DNA of 64,000 bases, taken from contig JBBMOL010000013.1 of assembly GCA_037954665.1 (NCBI GenBank), positions 3,844,001 to 3,908,000 of the forward strand, written 5' to 3'. The notes below the pieces were generated by a model. The model did no database searches, had not been told where the DNA came from, and saw nothing but the letters and a program-made list of their open reading frames with translations. This stretch comes from Laguncularia racemosa. Its lineage: Eukaryota > Streptophyta > Magnoliopsida > Myrtales > Combretaceae. A program made the position numbers and the translations under genes. Each line of letters starts with the position of its first letter. The first letter of the stretch is position 1. Shown one piece after another: positions 45,300-57,501 of this stretch.

Positions 45300-46000
45300 T
45301 TTCTAATATGTACAACATAAATACTAGCTTGACGAATCATTGCATGACATTGCTTATTTAATTTACATTTTGTTGTAATATGCAAGGTGATACATTAAGA
45401 CAAATTTACCTATCATTGGATTTTGATACAACTGTTAGAATAGCTGCTCATAATCTTCACTTCATGCATTGCCATGGCAGTGGAGGGAGAGCACTGTACC
45501 CGCAGGTGTAGCAACAATATGCTACAGAGGTTGAGGCTAAGGCATAACCGATTTAAGTGTTCTAATTGCAGGTGATTCCTAGCACGCCGTAGGACCATGA
45601 GATGTTGATGACCTTGAAACCGGAGTGAGCACAAGAGAATCCAACACAGGATCAAAGTTCCGAATGGATTCCGATGTAATGTATGATAGCTCGAGCCTAA
45701 TTTTTAGCATGTATGTAATATTACATCATCATTCTATTAGTAGTTTTATCCCTACATCATCTACACCACAGAACACATTTGCCTAACTGGCTAAACAGTT
45801 CACTAGGAGAAAGAATATGATGGGATAACAATTTATTTTTTGTTATTAATTATATATATATATATATATATATTTCATTTAAGGTTTTAGTTAATTAAAA
45901 TTAATATACAAATTAGTTTATAAAAATTAATATACGAAATTGATAAATTTATTAATATTGTCGACTGAATTTGTATAGGGATGTTGTTTGCACCAAGCAC
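45300..46000. other. 3' flank of the second mobile-domain element
   Basis: No clear gene. An (AT)n tract lies at 45850-45872 and AT-rich sequence follows to 45960. The outer boundary of the mobile-domain element was not found. Confidence 0.4.
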
Positions 46001-46251
46001 ATTGTCTAATGAAGGCTACGCATTCTCTCTTACTAAAGCTCTATCTCTCTCTAGAATTTCATCATTACTCTCTTTGGAGTGCACTACTCCCAGCTCATTC
46101 TCACTCCCCATCGCGGAATCATCTCTCTCTGTTTCACAGCCGCTGCAAAACGCTCTCTCTCTCAAACAACTCTCAGTCCTCCCCGTGGAAGTTCCGATGG
46201 TATGAAGAAATAACTGAGTATCACCGGAGGTTCTCAATGTCCTTAACAGTG

Positions 46252-46440
46252 TCAAGCAATGACGTGGTTCAGAGCATTGGATGAATCGAATAACTGTTTT
46301 GAAGCTTCGAATCGAGACTCTTGGAGGAACGGTTCTTTTTCAAAATCTTCCTCCATTAACAGAGCCGGAGAAGGTGAATCTTTCCAGTGAGGTTTAGTTT
46401 CCGGCGAGACCTTGCGAACCGCTTTTTTAACTTTTGCCAT
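46252..46440 (-). CDS. Unrecognised 62-codon frame in a GC-richer block
   Basis: The minus frame starts MAKVKKAVRKVSPETK and ends in a stop after NALNHVIA. Its base composition is clearly richer in GC than its surroundings (46000-46700). Two neighbouring minus frames (46445-46690 ahead of it and 46016-46255 after it) are also open and charged, so this could be an old multi-exon gene fragment with a basic N-terminus. The downstream frame is shifted relative to this one and no good splice sites join them. No family recognised. It lies just beyond the second mobile-domain element, so it may be host sequence captured or left behind by one. Confidence 0.3.
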   Translation of the reverse strand: MAKVKKAVRKVSPETKPHWKDSPSPALLMEEDFEKEPFLQESRFEASKQLFDSSNALNHVIA

Positions 46441-46699
46441 TTTCTTACTCTCCGTTTTTAACTTTCTGTTTTAATCTCTGTTGCATCTCTGTTTTCGTGT
46501 TCCCCGACCTCTCTTCGTTCACGGTGCAATGGCAGTCGACAATAAAGAATGATTTGAACTCGCTTCGGTACAGTGAAGGCAGCGTTGTTTCGGTCTTCTT
46601 CTCCGGCAGCGTTACGCCAATGCTTTTTTGTTTTTCGGCCATTCGACTATTTGCTCGGCTGAGCCAACTCTGTTCATTGTTCTGTTGCACACCGTGTTA

Positions 46700-47249
46700 A
46701 GACGCTGCTTAATTCTTTAAATTTATTCCATGTTTGTTATTATTGTTTTATTAATAATTAGTATCTGTATGTTTATATTAGTTGTTATCATATATGATTT
46801 AGTAGGTGCTTATATGTATAAATATTATTATTAAATTGTTTATATGTTTGATTAACATATATAATATACTAAATTATCACTTTTACTTGTAATGAAATAA
46901 TATTATAATATTGTTGTTAATTAACGATAGTAATTTGATCACGATTTGTTATTAATCTGCAGTTGCAAAATGTTAAGGATTAAGCTTCTTCTGTTATGTA
47001 ATGCTGTTAGATTAATATAAGCTTTGAGTAAATGGGATTTAGTTAACATGTTGAGCTGCCTTTCGATTTCATAAATAATAAAATCAGTTTTATTATTAAG
47101 TTTCGGTTGCAGTCTAACGGAGAAGACATTCTAAAATTTACTACTCAAGTTTTCGTTGCGGAATGAGAGTAAATAGTACATAGATAATATAATTTTTGTA
47201 GTTGAATATTCATAGTTATTAGAATCACTTACTACTTTGTTTTTTCGAC
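46700..47249. other. AT-rich spacer
   Basis: No gene or repeat structure beyond short AT-rich direct repeats. Confidence 0.4.
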
Positions 47250-48060
47250 CGAATCGGACAGAGAGGTGCTAGTTGCTCTTTGGCGTAGCTAAAAACGTCC
47301 CAGTGGATGAGTAGAGAAATATATTCATCTGCTATGACTTTTATGTAATTCCACAATCAGAAAAGCTCCCACAAAGCCATTCCCACTTCTGTCCCCGTCC
47401 AACTGATCCAGAGAGAAGTTCATGGGATGGGTACTATAGTCATATTACACAATGTCTCGAGTGTGAGTAGAGAAATATAAGGACTCTCTGCACTACATAT
47501 TTCCATCCAAAGTTCCATGCATATATATATTATTTTTTTCAAGTTTTTTCGTGATTGAAGGTTCAAAATGAATCAGAATGAAGTTGATTCATCAGTTGGC
47601 TTTTCTTTTACTCTGGCTTCTACTGATACGTTTGTATGGATTGCTTTTATTATTGGTGCAGAGTTCTTTATCTTGCTGCAGAAAATGAGAGAAGCAAATA
47701 AAATAACACGTACAATAAATCAGGGATGATAAATCATTATGTCGATAATTTTATCACGTCCAAGTGGCAGAACACTAATTTCTCATCCTTTTTTTTTCTA
47801 CAGGCAATATGAAAATTTAAGCAAGTCATTAAGACAGTGAAGTAACCTTATATAATATAGATCTGATAAAACTTCCAGTGTCATGGTCAATCCCCTGAAT
47901 TTGATAAGAAGATTATGAGATGATATCTGCTGTAGAAGGGCAAACAGATTATGACATAAAAAGTAAACCTGTACCTGTCTAGTTTCATTGGACACTTTAA
48001 ACCTATTGGAGTGGAGATGAGAGCTTGCACCGAAATGTTAAAGAGGGAATTCTGCAGGGC
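47250..48060 (+). pseudogene. Small-gene unit that has lost its coding region
   Basis: The upstream part matches the promoter and leader of the 57 kb gene: TCTCTGCACTACATATTTCC and CATCCAAAGTTCCATGCA (47493-47522) against TCTCTGCATTGTATAAATAC and CATCCAAAAATCCATGCA. The sequence then jumps to TTTTTCAAGTTTTTTCGTGA and GGTTCAAAATGA, which in the 57 kb copy lies about 145 bp past the stop codon. The whole reading frame is therefore missing and the TATA box is lost, while the downstream module (47565-48045) remains, including its CTACAG acceptor-like site and TCATGGTCAATC block. Confidence 0.65.
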
Positions 48061-49336
48061 TATAAAGTTTTCCTAAACATGTGCCCTATGTTTCCCTCCT
48101 TCTCCAGTACAGTACTGGATTATCCAAACATGTCGTGTTGGGTGTTGTGTTACATTACATAGTTACTGGACGTTCGATGGGCCACATAGCTCTTCAGTTA
48201 GTAGTGGGCTTGCACATGTAATGGCCGCGATTGGCATGAACTGACTTTGGACTGAATACATCGGTCTTCTTTTATTTCTTTTCATAATAATTCTTCCTAC
48301 AATGTATATTTTAAGAATTCGCACATTTTATCAATTGTAAGTACAAATATGCACATTGGGAGTTTAGAAGGATTTGTATTAATAGGGAATCCTCATTAAT
48401 GGGGGATTTAGAGATATATCTTAAATTTTCTTTAAACAAAAATAAATATTAATTATATTTTATTTTAAATAGAAAATGCAGATAATACTCGTTTATATAT
48501 ATATATAGTTTTGAAAACTCTTACCTATTTTACATTCCAACCTTTTAAACTAAATTATACTCTATGCATTCTAACCCATTCATTATGGCAAAATTCAGTT
48601 TGATTTCTAGATAATTCAAAATACAATTGCTTTATTAAAAATGTTAGTTAATAACAATTAGTGTAAGTTAAGAAGAATGGTTCTATAGAAGATGCTAATT
48701 ATGTCAATTCAATTTCATAATTATCAATGTCAATTAGTGTGATAATTTAAGATTCATTTAACAATTATCCATATTAATTATTGGTAGAATTTCAAGACGT
48801 AAGTAATTGTAGAATAAAGGATTTTGATATATTACAATAGTATTGTGTACAACACGATTCTCATCTTAATATAGTAAATGATACAACAATGGTTTGATTG
48901 TAAAGGTAGAATAAAAATAATGTTTTTCATAAAAAAAGAAAAAGAAAATCACAACAAAACAAATAAAATAAAGGAAATCAAACTACCAAATACACCAAAG
49001 ATATCTTCTTTTTTAAGTAAAATAAAATTAGGCTACCAAAGAAAGCACGGATAGGCTACGAGGTTAGTTATTTCTGAATAAATTTTGTTAATTATAAACC
49101 TTGAAAATGAGTTATTCATTTTTTGAGACCCCAAAAGATCATAATGCTTTCATTTGTTGTGACCAATCTGGTTCAATTCATTAACTAATATTTGATAAAA
49201 TTAACATACAGTACTAATTGTCATAGAATGTGGCATAATACATATTATATTATATTATATAGTTTTGGAAACTCTTACTTTATATGGTTTTGGGATTATG
49301 ATGCCTTTTATATTATATTATATTATCTGATAAACA
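48061..49336. other. AT-rich intergenic, contains an old paralogue of 5600-5780
   Basis: 48520-48720 matches 5600-5780 (TTGATTTCTAGATAATTCAA). TATATTATATTATA tracts occur near 49235 and 49305. No gene. Confidence 0.45.
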
Positions 49337-50027
49337 ACATATGTTGTGATATTATTTTTGTGACATGACAAATGATGTTAGTATTTACTACAAATATAAA
49401 TAGCATGTGTATAATTCATGATTAGGCATAACTTACTTACAACCCCTATTTTTGTGATTGTGGTCATTGCATTTAATGTCAAGCTTTTAATTCACTATAG
49501 TGATAACAATTCACCATATACCCTACTTAAGTAGACTATGTAAAACAATAATTAATAAGTGGTTTCTAAACCAATTTTAAAACCTTAAAATCATTTATTA
49601 AATTTTGAAAACAATTAATAATTCATTGATTTTGATAAACATTACAGAAATTCTTCAAGTTTGAAAAACTAGATAGATATTACATATGTTGTGATATTAT
49701 TCTTGTAACATGACAAATGATGTTAGTACTTACTATAAATATAAATAGCATGTGTTATAATTCATGATTAGGCATAACTTACTTACACCCCCTATTTTTG
49801 TGATTGTAGTCATTGCATTTAATGTCATGCTCTTAATTCACTATAGTGATAACAATTCACCATATACCCTACTTAAGTAGATTATGTAAGACTATAATTA
49901 CTAAGTGAGTTTCTAAACCAATTTTAAAACCTTAAAATCATTTATTAAATTTTGAAAACAATTAACGATTCATTGATTTTGATAAACATTACAGAAATTC
50001 TTCAAGTTTGAAAAACGAGACAAATAT
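49337..50027. repeat. 345 bp tandem duplication, two copies, very similar
   Basis: Copy 1 starts ACATATGTTGTGATATTATT at 49337 and copy 2 the same at 49682. They stay nearly identical through TGACAAATGATGTTAGTA, GATTAGGCATAACTTACTTA and CTTCAAGTTTGAAAAAC. The few differences suggest a recent event. Confidence 0.9.
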
Positions 50028-50479
50028 TATGAGACAAATAAATAACTCTTAGGGCTTAAGGGGCCTATAGATTATAGACATAGGTAAATAAGCAATGGAG
50101 CTACAAGCAGCTCCTATTATAAGTTTAATATAGTATCTATAACATAACACTAAGTCTATGCTAAACGCAAGAATTGAAAACAATAACAATTCTTGAGATC
50201 CCTTGTACTCGTCCCTATACTCCTTCTTGAAGCTAAAGCTACTGAATAGAAGATGCATCAAACAATCCTCACTTGAAAAAGAAAAAGGAGTGAGTCACAA
50301 GGGCTTAGTATATAGTAACACAAACATATATATCAAACAAGCTTACACACTAATGTAGTAGATAATTATTCAAATCATTCAATTATTTTATTTAAATATC
50401 TAATATGAGAGTACTCATGACTTAAGATATCACGATGGGGGACTTGGGGTATGATTTCACCATAGTGGAGATTGGTGGG
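50028..50479. other. Non-coding spacer
   Basis: A 70-codon minus frame here has no recognisable features and is not called. Otherwise AT-rich. Confidence 0.35.
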
Positions 50480-51150
50480 TAGAGTCAATACCTTATTCTA
50501 TAAGATATAGGTTCTTAAATTTTAAAATCAGATCATATGCTATAATATCTTATAACTACCTTGTACCTTATAAAACCAACAATTATAGGGTATAGGGTAC
50601 CCTATAGAACTTGTAAATTCTACCCTTTTTTTTTTCTTTTTTCGTAAATTTTAATTTTATATAATATTAAAAAAATAATTTTTATTTAACTTTATAAGTT
50701 TTTTATATGTAAAATTTATATAACTTGTAACAAAATATGTGAAAAAAAATATACTTTAATTATTTTAAGTTTTATGATTTTACTACTTAGTAAATGGCAC
50801 AGTATAAGGCAAAAGAATAGAAAATCTAAAGTTAAAAAAAAAATAAGAAAGAATAAAGAAAAGAAAGATAGGTAGCATTATGTTCAATGTTTAGAGTTAT
50901 TAACTTATGGACTCAAACTTTTTTTTTTCTTTTTACTTAAACATTTATTGTTAAAAAATTATAAGGTCATCATTTACTATTTATTTATTAATATTATTTA
51001 ATAATATTTTATAGGGTAAATACATGATACCCCAAAACCTATATTGTATATTTTTTAAGTGTAGGTTCCAAGGTGGATATAGGATAGGAAAATGTTATAT
51101 CTATACCCCATCTTGTGGAAATAGATTCTGATAAATTTATTCCTAAATTC
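50480..51150. mobile_element. MITE-like repeat, forward copy
   Basis: Begins with CTTATTCTATAAGATATAGG and ends with TGTTATATCTATACCCCATC. The middle TATTTATTAATATTATTTAA and TTATAGGGTAAATA also occurs at 55790-56040, and in reverse at 56390-56910. No ORF. The ends are partly inverted, suggesting a non-autonomous DNA element, but no target duplication was resolved. Confidence 0.5.
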
Positions 51151-51379
51151 TGCTTTATGACTCTTAATACTTATATAAAACTTATTCAGTCTTGTACAAT
51201 AGAGTTATTTGCTCATCATAACATTGATGATAGTATAAAGTGTAGTAATAGTATTATGATTTTCTATTGAGAAGTGATGATGGTAAGCAATTGATTTGCC
51301 CTAACTTGCTCCATGACCATCCATGTTAATACTATTTTTTTCAAAAATGATGTTTACATACTAGATATGGATGTATGCA

Positions 51380-51865
51380 AACTCATAATAAAAAATTATA
51401 ATAGTGTATAGGATATAAAAATATCATTTTAATTTTTAAGTGCCTAAATGAATGATCTTTAATAATGATGTATTGAGAAGAAAAATAGGCATGTGTATCT
51501 AAGACATTTGTTAAGGATTTAGTAAAAACATTTTTTTATATTTTGATATATTTATTCTTTTATAAATTGCATGGTTAATATTAAAGTGTAAAATGAAATT
51601 CTTTTCTTTTCTTTTTTATGATTATAATAAAAGATAAAAAAGTTAAACCCAATTAATTTTACCTTTAGATTTTAAATTTAAAAATTAGCCCTCCATAGAT
51701 AAGTCCACGATAACTAAATCATGTTGGCATAATTGCGTGCGTAATTTCTCACATAAAAGTTTCAGTGGGAAAAGTTGCAAATTCATGGCATGGGTTTGTG
51801 TTAGTAGTGATAGTGAGTCACAACCCGCTTTTGTCCATGTCCAACTCTAATGAAGTTTCTTGGAT
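51380..51865. repeat. Fragment of the duplicated unit (upstream block)
   Basis: Shares AATAGTGTATAGGATAT with 17675, TGTGTATCTAAGACAT with 19930, and AATTGCGTGCGTAATTTCTC (51731) with 20132, 37166 and, less well, 56128. It continues with a decayed copy of the GTGGGAAAAG..GAAAAGTCA block. No coding part follows. Confidence 0.6.
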
Positions 51866-52560
51866 AGCGTTTGGTTACTAATATTGAACAGTACAAAACA
51901 AGAAAAACTGAATAAGAAAATTTTTTGTACCACGTTTGGTATATTCAGTACTAAACAAAGATTTTTGTGCTGTCTATTGTTTGAATTGCACTGAACATAG
52001 TAATTTTGACAATTATACTATTTTTTACGATATCATGGTTATTTATACATTTTTTATATCATTATAAGAAAATACTATTTGAAGAGTCTGCTAATTTATG
52101 TAATACTAAGAATTAGATAAAATAATTCATGTAAATCCATTGATTAAAAAAATTAATAATTCATATTATAAATTACAATAATTTATGTTATATTTAATAA
52201 TGTAACATATTGTAAATATTATATTAGTAATTTTTAAAAATTATTGTAAAAAATTATAAATTATATTTAATAACCATAATGTTAATTATATTAATATTAT
52301 AACAAATTAATATATATTAAATTGTAAGGGTGACTGGGATAGCATTTGAAAAGAAATTGAAGGATGTTTGGGGAAATTTGAAAAAATCGAGTTTTGGTCC
52401 AATATCACAAAATTTGTACCGAATTTTACATAATACAAAATTTAGTCATTTTATCCAGTACCTTTTTTTTTTTTGTCCAGTACTTACATCATTTTTTTCA
52501 ACTAAACATGGGACAAAAATAATAATCCAGTTCAGTACCACATTTTTCACTCCAACTTCT
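51866..52560. mobile_element. Possible foldback MITE
   Basis: Left part has AGCGTTTGGTTACTAATATT, GTACCACGTTTGGTATATTC and AGTACTAAAC. The right part, reverse-complemented, has GTACTGAACTGG and CCATGTTTAGTTG. TTTGGT/ACCAAA-type ends are common in plant MITEs. Termini and target duplication are not resolved. Confidence 0.35.
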
Positions 52561-52792
52561 TTTTATTATTATTATTATTTTATTTACTAAATAATAAAAT
52601 CATATAAATTTTGCTATATATTTCATAGATTTTATATATAAAGAACTTATAGTATCGCATATAAATTATTTTTTTAATATAACTTATATTAAAGATTAAT
52701 TAAAAAAAGGGGTAAAATTTATAAGTTACTTTTAATAGGGCACGAGATACATGCTATAAGCTTATATGGTAATTTTAAAATGCTATAGAATA

Positions 52793-54801
52793 TATAACAC
52801 CTCAAAACTAGGTTACACTACGACCCACCATGTGTCTTCAGTACTAGAAGACACACAAAGGCTCAATTGCTACAATCCTCCAAATATTGTCTTTCAATTA
52901 TTCAAGATAATAAATAAACATTTTAAATTATTACAGCAAAAGTATTCATAAATTCCAATAATACTACAATTTTTTAAAGAAATATATATCCTCCTAAACA
53001 TAATTCATGTTCAATTTTCTCAATTTAAACACAGCGAAAGCTTGCAACAATTTAAATAATATGATAATCTAAATTACAATTACAAATTATTCCATATTCT
53101 CATTTCTCTTCATCGGGATCCTACTCATCATAATATATGTATGCCACAGTCTCCTCCGTATCCTGATTCATTTCTATTAGAGTTTTCTCATACCCAACAA
53201 TCTCTCATGTAGCATCTGCAACTAAAAAAAAATTCCCACGAGAGGTGAGCTAACGCCCAATACAGTGCATATCTACACACACACACACACACACATGCCT
53301 TGCCAGAAACAATAACACATACAAGATGTATCATAATATTTATACATAATTTTATTTATCTTTTACAATCTTTAATCGATATATAATCTCATCATAAACA
53401 TATTTACACATCACATTCATAAACATCATTTCACAATCCATCCACAAGCAATATATATATTAATATGTGATAAATGTATTCCTCTTTATCTAGAAGTTTC
53501 TTACCATACATAATAATAATATATATATATGACAGTGAGTACTCGTCACTATCCATAAGTCCATAAGTCTTTACACATCAATCTTTCACAATAATACATA
53601 ATACTATATATATATATGACAGTGTGTGCTCCTCACTATCCATGAGTCCATACACTTTAACCATTCACAATACATATCACAATCTTTCATATCACAACAT
53701 TTCACATCACAATTTTCCACATAAGACTCGGATCATTTTGGTACAACTCCATTAAAGATAATGTCACATACCAATTATCGAGATGCCACCTCAAGAATAC
53801 TAACCCACACTTGGTTTCTTGGACCCAACAATTCACAATCACATATACACACAGTTAAGTTCATTTATAATATTATTAAACTCATACACAAAAATCTAAT
53901 TTATCAAATACAATAAACAAACATGGTATATATGTACCTTACTTTGCAAAAATTTGGTTTATCTTATGCTTTTCTAGCTTCACAAGTCTCCCAAACCGAC
54001 ATATGATTCAAATTATTTGTTTTTAGAATTGTATTTCTATAAATATTAAAAGGAAAATAGACATGTTTCAACACAGCACGGTCATGTTGGAGGCTATGTA
54101 GTTGAATATAAGGTAGTACACGACCATATTAAAGGCCGTATACATTTTTTCTCTTTCTTTTTCTTTTTTTTCAACACAGTCCTGTTGAGGGGCTGTATAT
54201 CTTTTTGTTCACTTTGGATTTCCAGCATGGTTCCAATATAATCATGTTGAGAGGTCATGTAACTCTCGATTCACTTTGGGTCTTTAATATAGTTTTAACA
54301 GTCATGTTAGGAAGTCGTGTATCTCACTGTACACTTTGTAAATTGATCCCTTAGGCCGATTTCTAATCAATTCAACATAATTGATTTATTTAACATAAAA
54401 TTTACAATGTAATGCACTGGTAAATATATTTACTTGATCCGAATCATTATCGTAATGAGTGAATCGCTTGTTTCATCCCTTGCATATTACAAATTGATCT
54501 AAATCTGTAAATGACCTTAATACATTAATTCTTACTTTACGATGTACACGGATTTAACGATCAATTGTTATTGATCGATCTACTCATCTCAAACTAGTTA
54601 GTGAATCGCAGTACTTACTTGTCCTTTTCTCTCTTCGGATTTTTACAAAGTGTATCTAAGGTTCTATAAAGTATACAAATGAGGAAAAAGTGTTAACTTT
54701 AGATAAATAATATTTTATATTATATATATATATATATACTCAGTTGAGAAAAGACTATCTTGCCCCTATTGCTTTAAACTATTTACCATTTTATCCTTAA
54801 T

Positions 54802-54849
<48 letters not shown>

Positions 54850-54862
54850 CTAAGTAATTATA
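52793..54862 (-). mobile_element. Solo LTR C, 2070 bp, with GAATA target duplication
   Basis: Inserted in a copy of the MITE-like repeat whose intact relative at about 56836 reads ATTATAGAATAGG. The flanks GAATA (52788-52792 and 54863-54867) are a perfect 5 bp duplication. On the minus strand the element starts TATAATTACTTAGAA and ends TTTTGAGGTGTTATA, matching LTR A (TGTAATTACTC, GGATGTTATA). Its first bases are TA instead of the canonical TG. It shares with A the AAAGCAATAGGGGCAAGATA and CCCACGAGAGGTGAGCTAAC blocks (the latter on the plus strand) and the palindromic array (54070-54330). No internal region remains. Confidence 0.88.
54803..54843. repeat. (AT)n microsatellite
   Basis: About 20 alternating AT units near the 5' end (minus sense) of LTR C; LTR A has TA runs in the matching place (7826-7840, 7898-7920). 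Confidence 0.9.
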
Positions 54863-54867
54863 GAATA

Positions 54868-55611
54868 AGTTTGAATTTCAAAATTTTGGAATTTATATCT
54901 TATAAAATAGGTTATAAATAAAGTATTATACCTTAGGCCCTTATTATAAACTCTTTCAAAGCAATTTCGGAACTCGAGCACGATATTAGTATATATAAAC
55001 GCTGCCAATTGTTTAAGATTTGGATCTCTTGTAATCTTTTTTATTTATATAAAGAAAAGAAAGTTAAGTTGAACTTATTTTGTTTCAATAAACGGAATAA
55101 CGCTGAGTATTAGGGGGAAAAAACTAAAGCAATGATTTTTCTTAATTAAATTATACTTCATTTAATTAATAATATTAGCACAATTGAACAACATGTTAAA
55201 TTGAATGACACTCCATGTGCAACAATCCCCAATTAATAATATTTCACGATCTAATGATACTTTATGAATAAAATTTCCCAATTAATGCTTCCTCCGTTGT
55301 TAGAATTTATGAATTCCATTTTTTTATTTTACCAAGATAATCTTCTTGCTTTGGAAGAAAAAAAAAATAACCTTTTTGCCTTTTATTTGTAGCATATTTG
55401 ATTGATTTTCTAAAGATGGTAAATATTATTCTGATTATAAATCTATTCTTGTGTTTAAATTAGCGGAGCTATTTCATAATATCATTATTACTGTAAAAAA
55501 AATTGCAATTTATTAATAAGATTAAAATAATCAGTATGGCATAAAATTCTAAGACAATATTCTTTTCGTATGATCCTTGGAATCAACCGTTTGAAACTTC
55601 TTCGATGCTTC
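54868..55611. other. Remains of the duplicated unit, non-coding
   Basis: 54900-55040 matches 56890-57010 (CTCTTTCAAAGCAATTTC, GCTGCCAATTGTTTAAGATT). 55300-55510 matches 21270-21490 and 37660-37870 (GTAGCATATTTGATTGATTT). No gene. Confidence 0.5.
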
Positions 55612-55665
55612 TTCTCGCTCCTCGTTTGAAATCCTTTGTGAGAATCCCCCTTACGTTAATACGGA
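55612..55665 (+). pseudogene. Truncated N-terminal fragment of the small-gene family
   Basis: Reads SFEILCENPPYVNT in frame, matching SFEILRENSCHVNNT of the gene at 39411 and SFEIFLENPCYANT of the gene at 57502. Homology stops abruptly after AATACGG. The start codon is missing. Confidence 0.65.
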
Positions 55666-55789
55666 CATAATATAGATAATCAATAATAGTATATATGATT
55701 TTTTTTTTTAGACTTTCTATAGGTGATTTAGAGATACTCATTAAGGGAGTCCTAATATATATTCATTAAACACAATAGAGGTTAACCTA

Positions 55790-56040
55790 GTAGATGAATA
55801 AAGTTATTAATTTACGAATTTAAATTATTATTATTTTTTATTTAAATATTTATTATTAAAAAAATTATAATTTTATTATTTATTATTTATTTATTAATAT
55901 TAATTAATAATATTTTATAAAGTAAATATAAGTTATCTTAAAATCTATTTTTTATATATTTTTAAATGCGATTTCCAGATGTATATAAGATAAGAAAATC
56001 TTATAGCTATGTTATAATAAATTTATTTTCAAACTTTACC
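55790..56040. mobile_element. Partial MITE-like repeat
   Basis: Matches 50893-51145 (AAAGTTATTAATTTACGAAT, TTAATAATATTTTATAAAGT, AAGAAAATCTTATAGCTA). Confidence 0.5.
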
Positions 56041-56117
56041 ATAATTCTACCAGTAGATTCTATGAAAAAAAAAAAAAAAATTAGCCCTCCATAGATAAGT
56101 CCACGATAACAAAATCA

Positions 56118-56300
56118 AGCTGTAATAATTGCGTGCATAATTTCCATGTAAAAGGTTCGGTGGGGTTTGGACGAAAGGATAAATAGAGAAAACCAAGAGG
56201 AAAACATAGGAGGTCGGAAGGAAAAGTTGAAAAGTCATGGGTTGCGTCAGTAGATAGAATCACAGGCCGCTATCTATCCTTCTCTTCACTGGAACCTCTA
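56118..56300. repeat. Upstream block of the duplicated unit, another copy
   Basis: AATTGCGTGCATAATTTCC and GGTTCGGTGGGGTTTGGACG, then AAAAGTCATGGGTTGCGTCA, match 20132-20270 and 37166-37250. Minus frames here (56047-56263) are open but follow the block's repeat structure and are not called as a gene. Confidence 0.6.
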
Positions 56301-56389
56301 CCTGCAAGCTAGTTCTCAACAAATAATATGTAACTCATGTGTCGATATAAATTAAAGGTGAGTGAGTTTAAGATATGTCTACTTTATAT

Positions 56390-56910
56390 CTATCTTTTAT
56401 AAGTTGTATTATAAAAAAAATAGGGTATAAAATATAAGGTAACTTTATTATTCTATAAAAATTATTAAACAATATTAATAAATCATAATTATATATTTTT
56501 TGCTTAATATATTTTTTAAATAAAAAATAAAAAAAATATAAACTCATAAGTTAATAACATAAACGGTTAAATTAATACTACTTCTTTCACTTTACATTTT
56601 TCATTTTTTTATTCTTTCTTTATTTTCCTCTCCAACTTTATATTTTTCATTTTTTTTCATTTGTTAAGTAGTAAAATCACATAGATTTTATTATATACTT
56701 CATAGGTTTTACATTTATAATATTATATATAAATTATTTTTTTAATAGAACATAAAATAAAAATTTATAAGTTACTTTTTATAAGGTATTAAGTGCATGC
56801 TATAGGCCTACAAGATAGTTCTAAAATATTATAGAATAGGCTTTAATTTTGAAATTTTTATCTTATAAAATAAGATATAAATAAAATATTATAGTTTATT
56901 TAGTATGTAT
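56390..56910. mobile_element. MITE-like repeat, reverse copy
   Basis: Reverse complement of the 50480-51150 repeat in its central part (AACTCATAAGTTAATAACAT), and also paralogous to the flanks of LTR C (52560-52790 and 54863-54940). It supplies the empty-site sequence for that insertion. Confidence 0.5.
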
Positions 56911-57214
56911 CAACTCACCCCTATTATAAACTCTTTCAAAGCAATTTCAAAACTCGAGCACAATATTAGTATATAAAGAAGCTGCCAATTGTTTAAGATT
57001 TGGATCTCCTGTAAATTTTTTTTTTTTCAAAGAAGAAACAACGAAAGAAAGATTAGTAGAGGAGCTATTTCACAATATCCATTATTACTGTAAAATAAAA
57101 AAACTACAATTTACTTATAAGATTAAAATAATCAGTAAGGCATAAAGTTCCGTTGACTAATATTCCATAATTCCTAAAAACCGACAGGTTCATCATGCCT
57201 GCCTTTAAGGATGG

Positions 57215-57376
57215 AGTCCGGAGGCATTACGTCACTGGGGACTGGGCGGTTGCCCTACGTTTCCTTGAGAAAACCGTTGCAAATAAAGTCAGCAAGCACT
57301 GCAATATAACGCCGTTAAAGCGTATTATAGTCATTAAGATTATGTTAACGGATGAGCTCTCTGCATTGTATAAATA
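57215..57376 (+). promoter_or_regulatory. Promoter of the small gene at 57502
   Basis: The conserved block CCGGAGGCATTACGTCACT at 57220-57238 contains TTACGTCA, a bZIP/TGA-type core, and is followed by GGGCGGTTGCCC. A TATA box TATAAATA at 57369-57376 lies 126 bp before the ATG, giving a leader of roughly 95 nt. Overlapping ORFs starting at 57195 and 57352 run through the TATA box and are not taken as coding. Confidence 0.6.
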
Positions 57377-57501
57377 CACCCTTCTTTCCATCCAAAAATC
57401 CATGCAACCAAACCCAACCTCACCTCTTCTTTTCTTCGTTTTCCTTGAACTCTTTCCGTCTTTACTTCTCTTCCTATCGGATCAGCAGCAAAATCTTCAC
57501 C

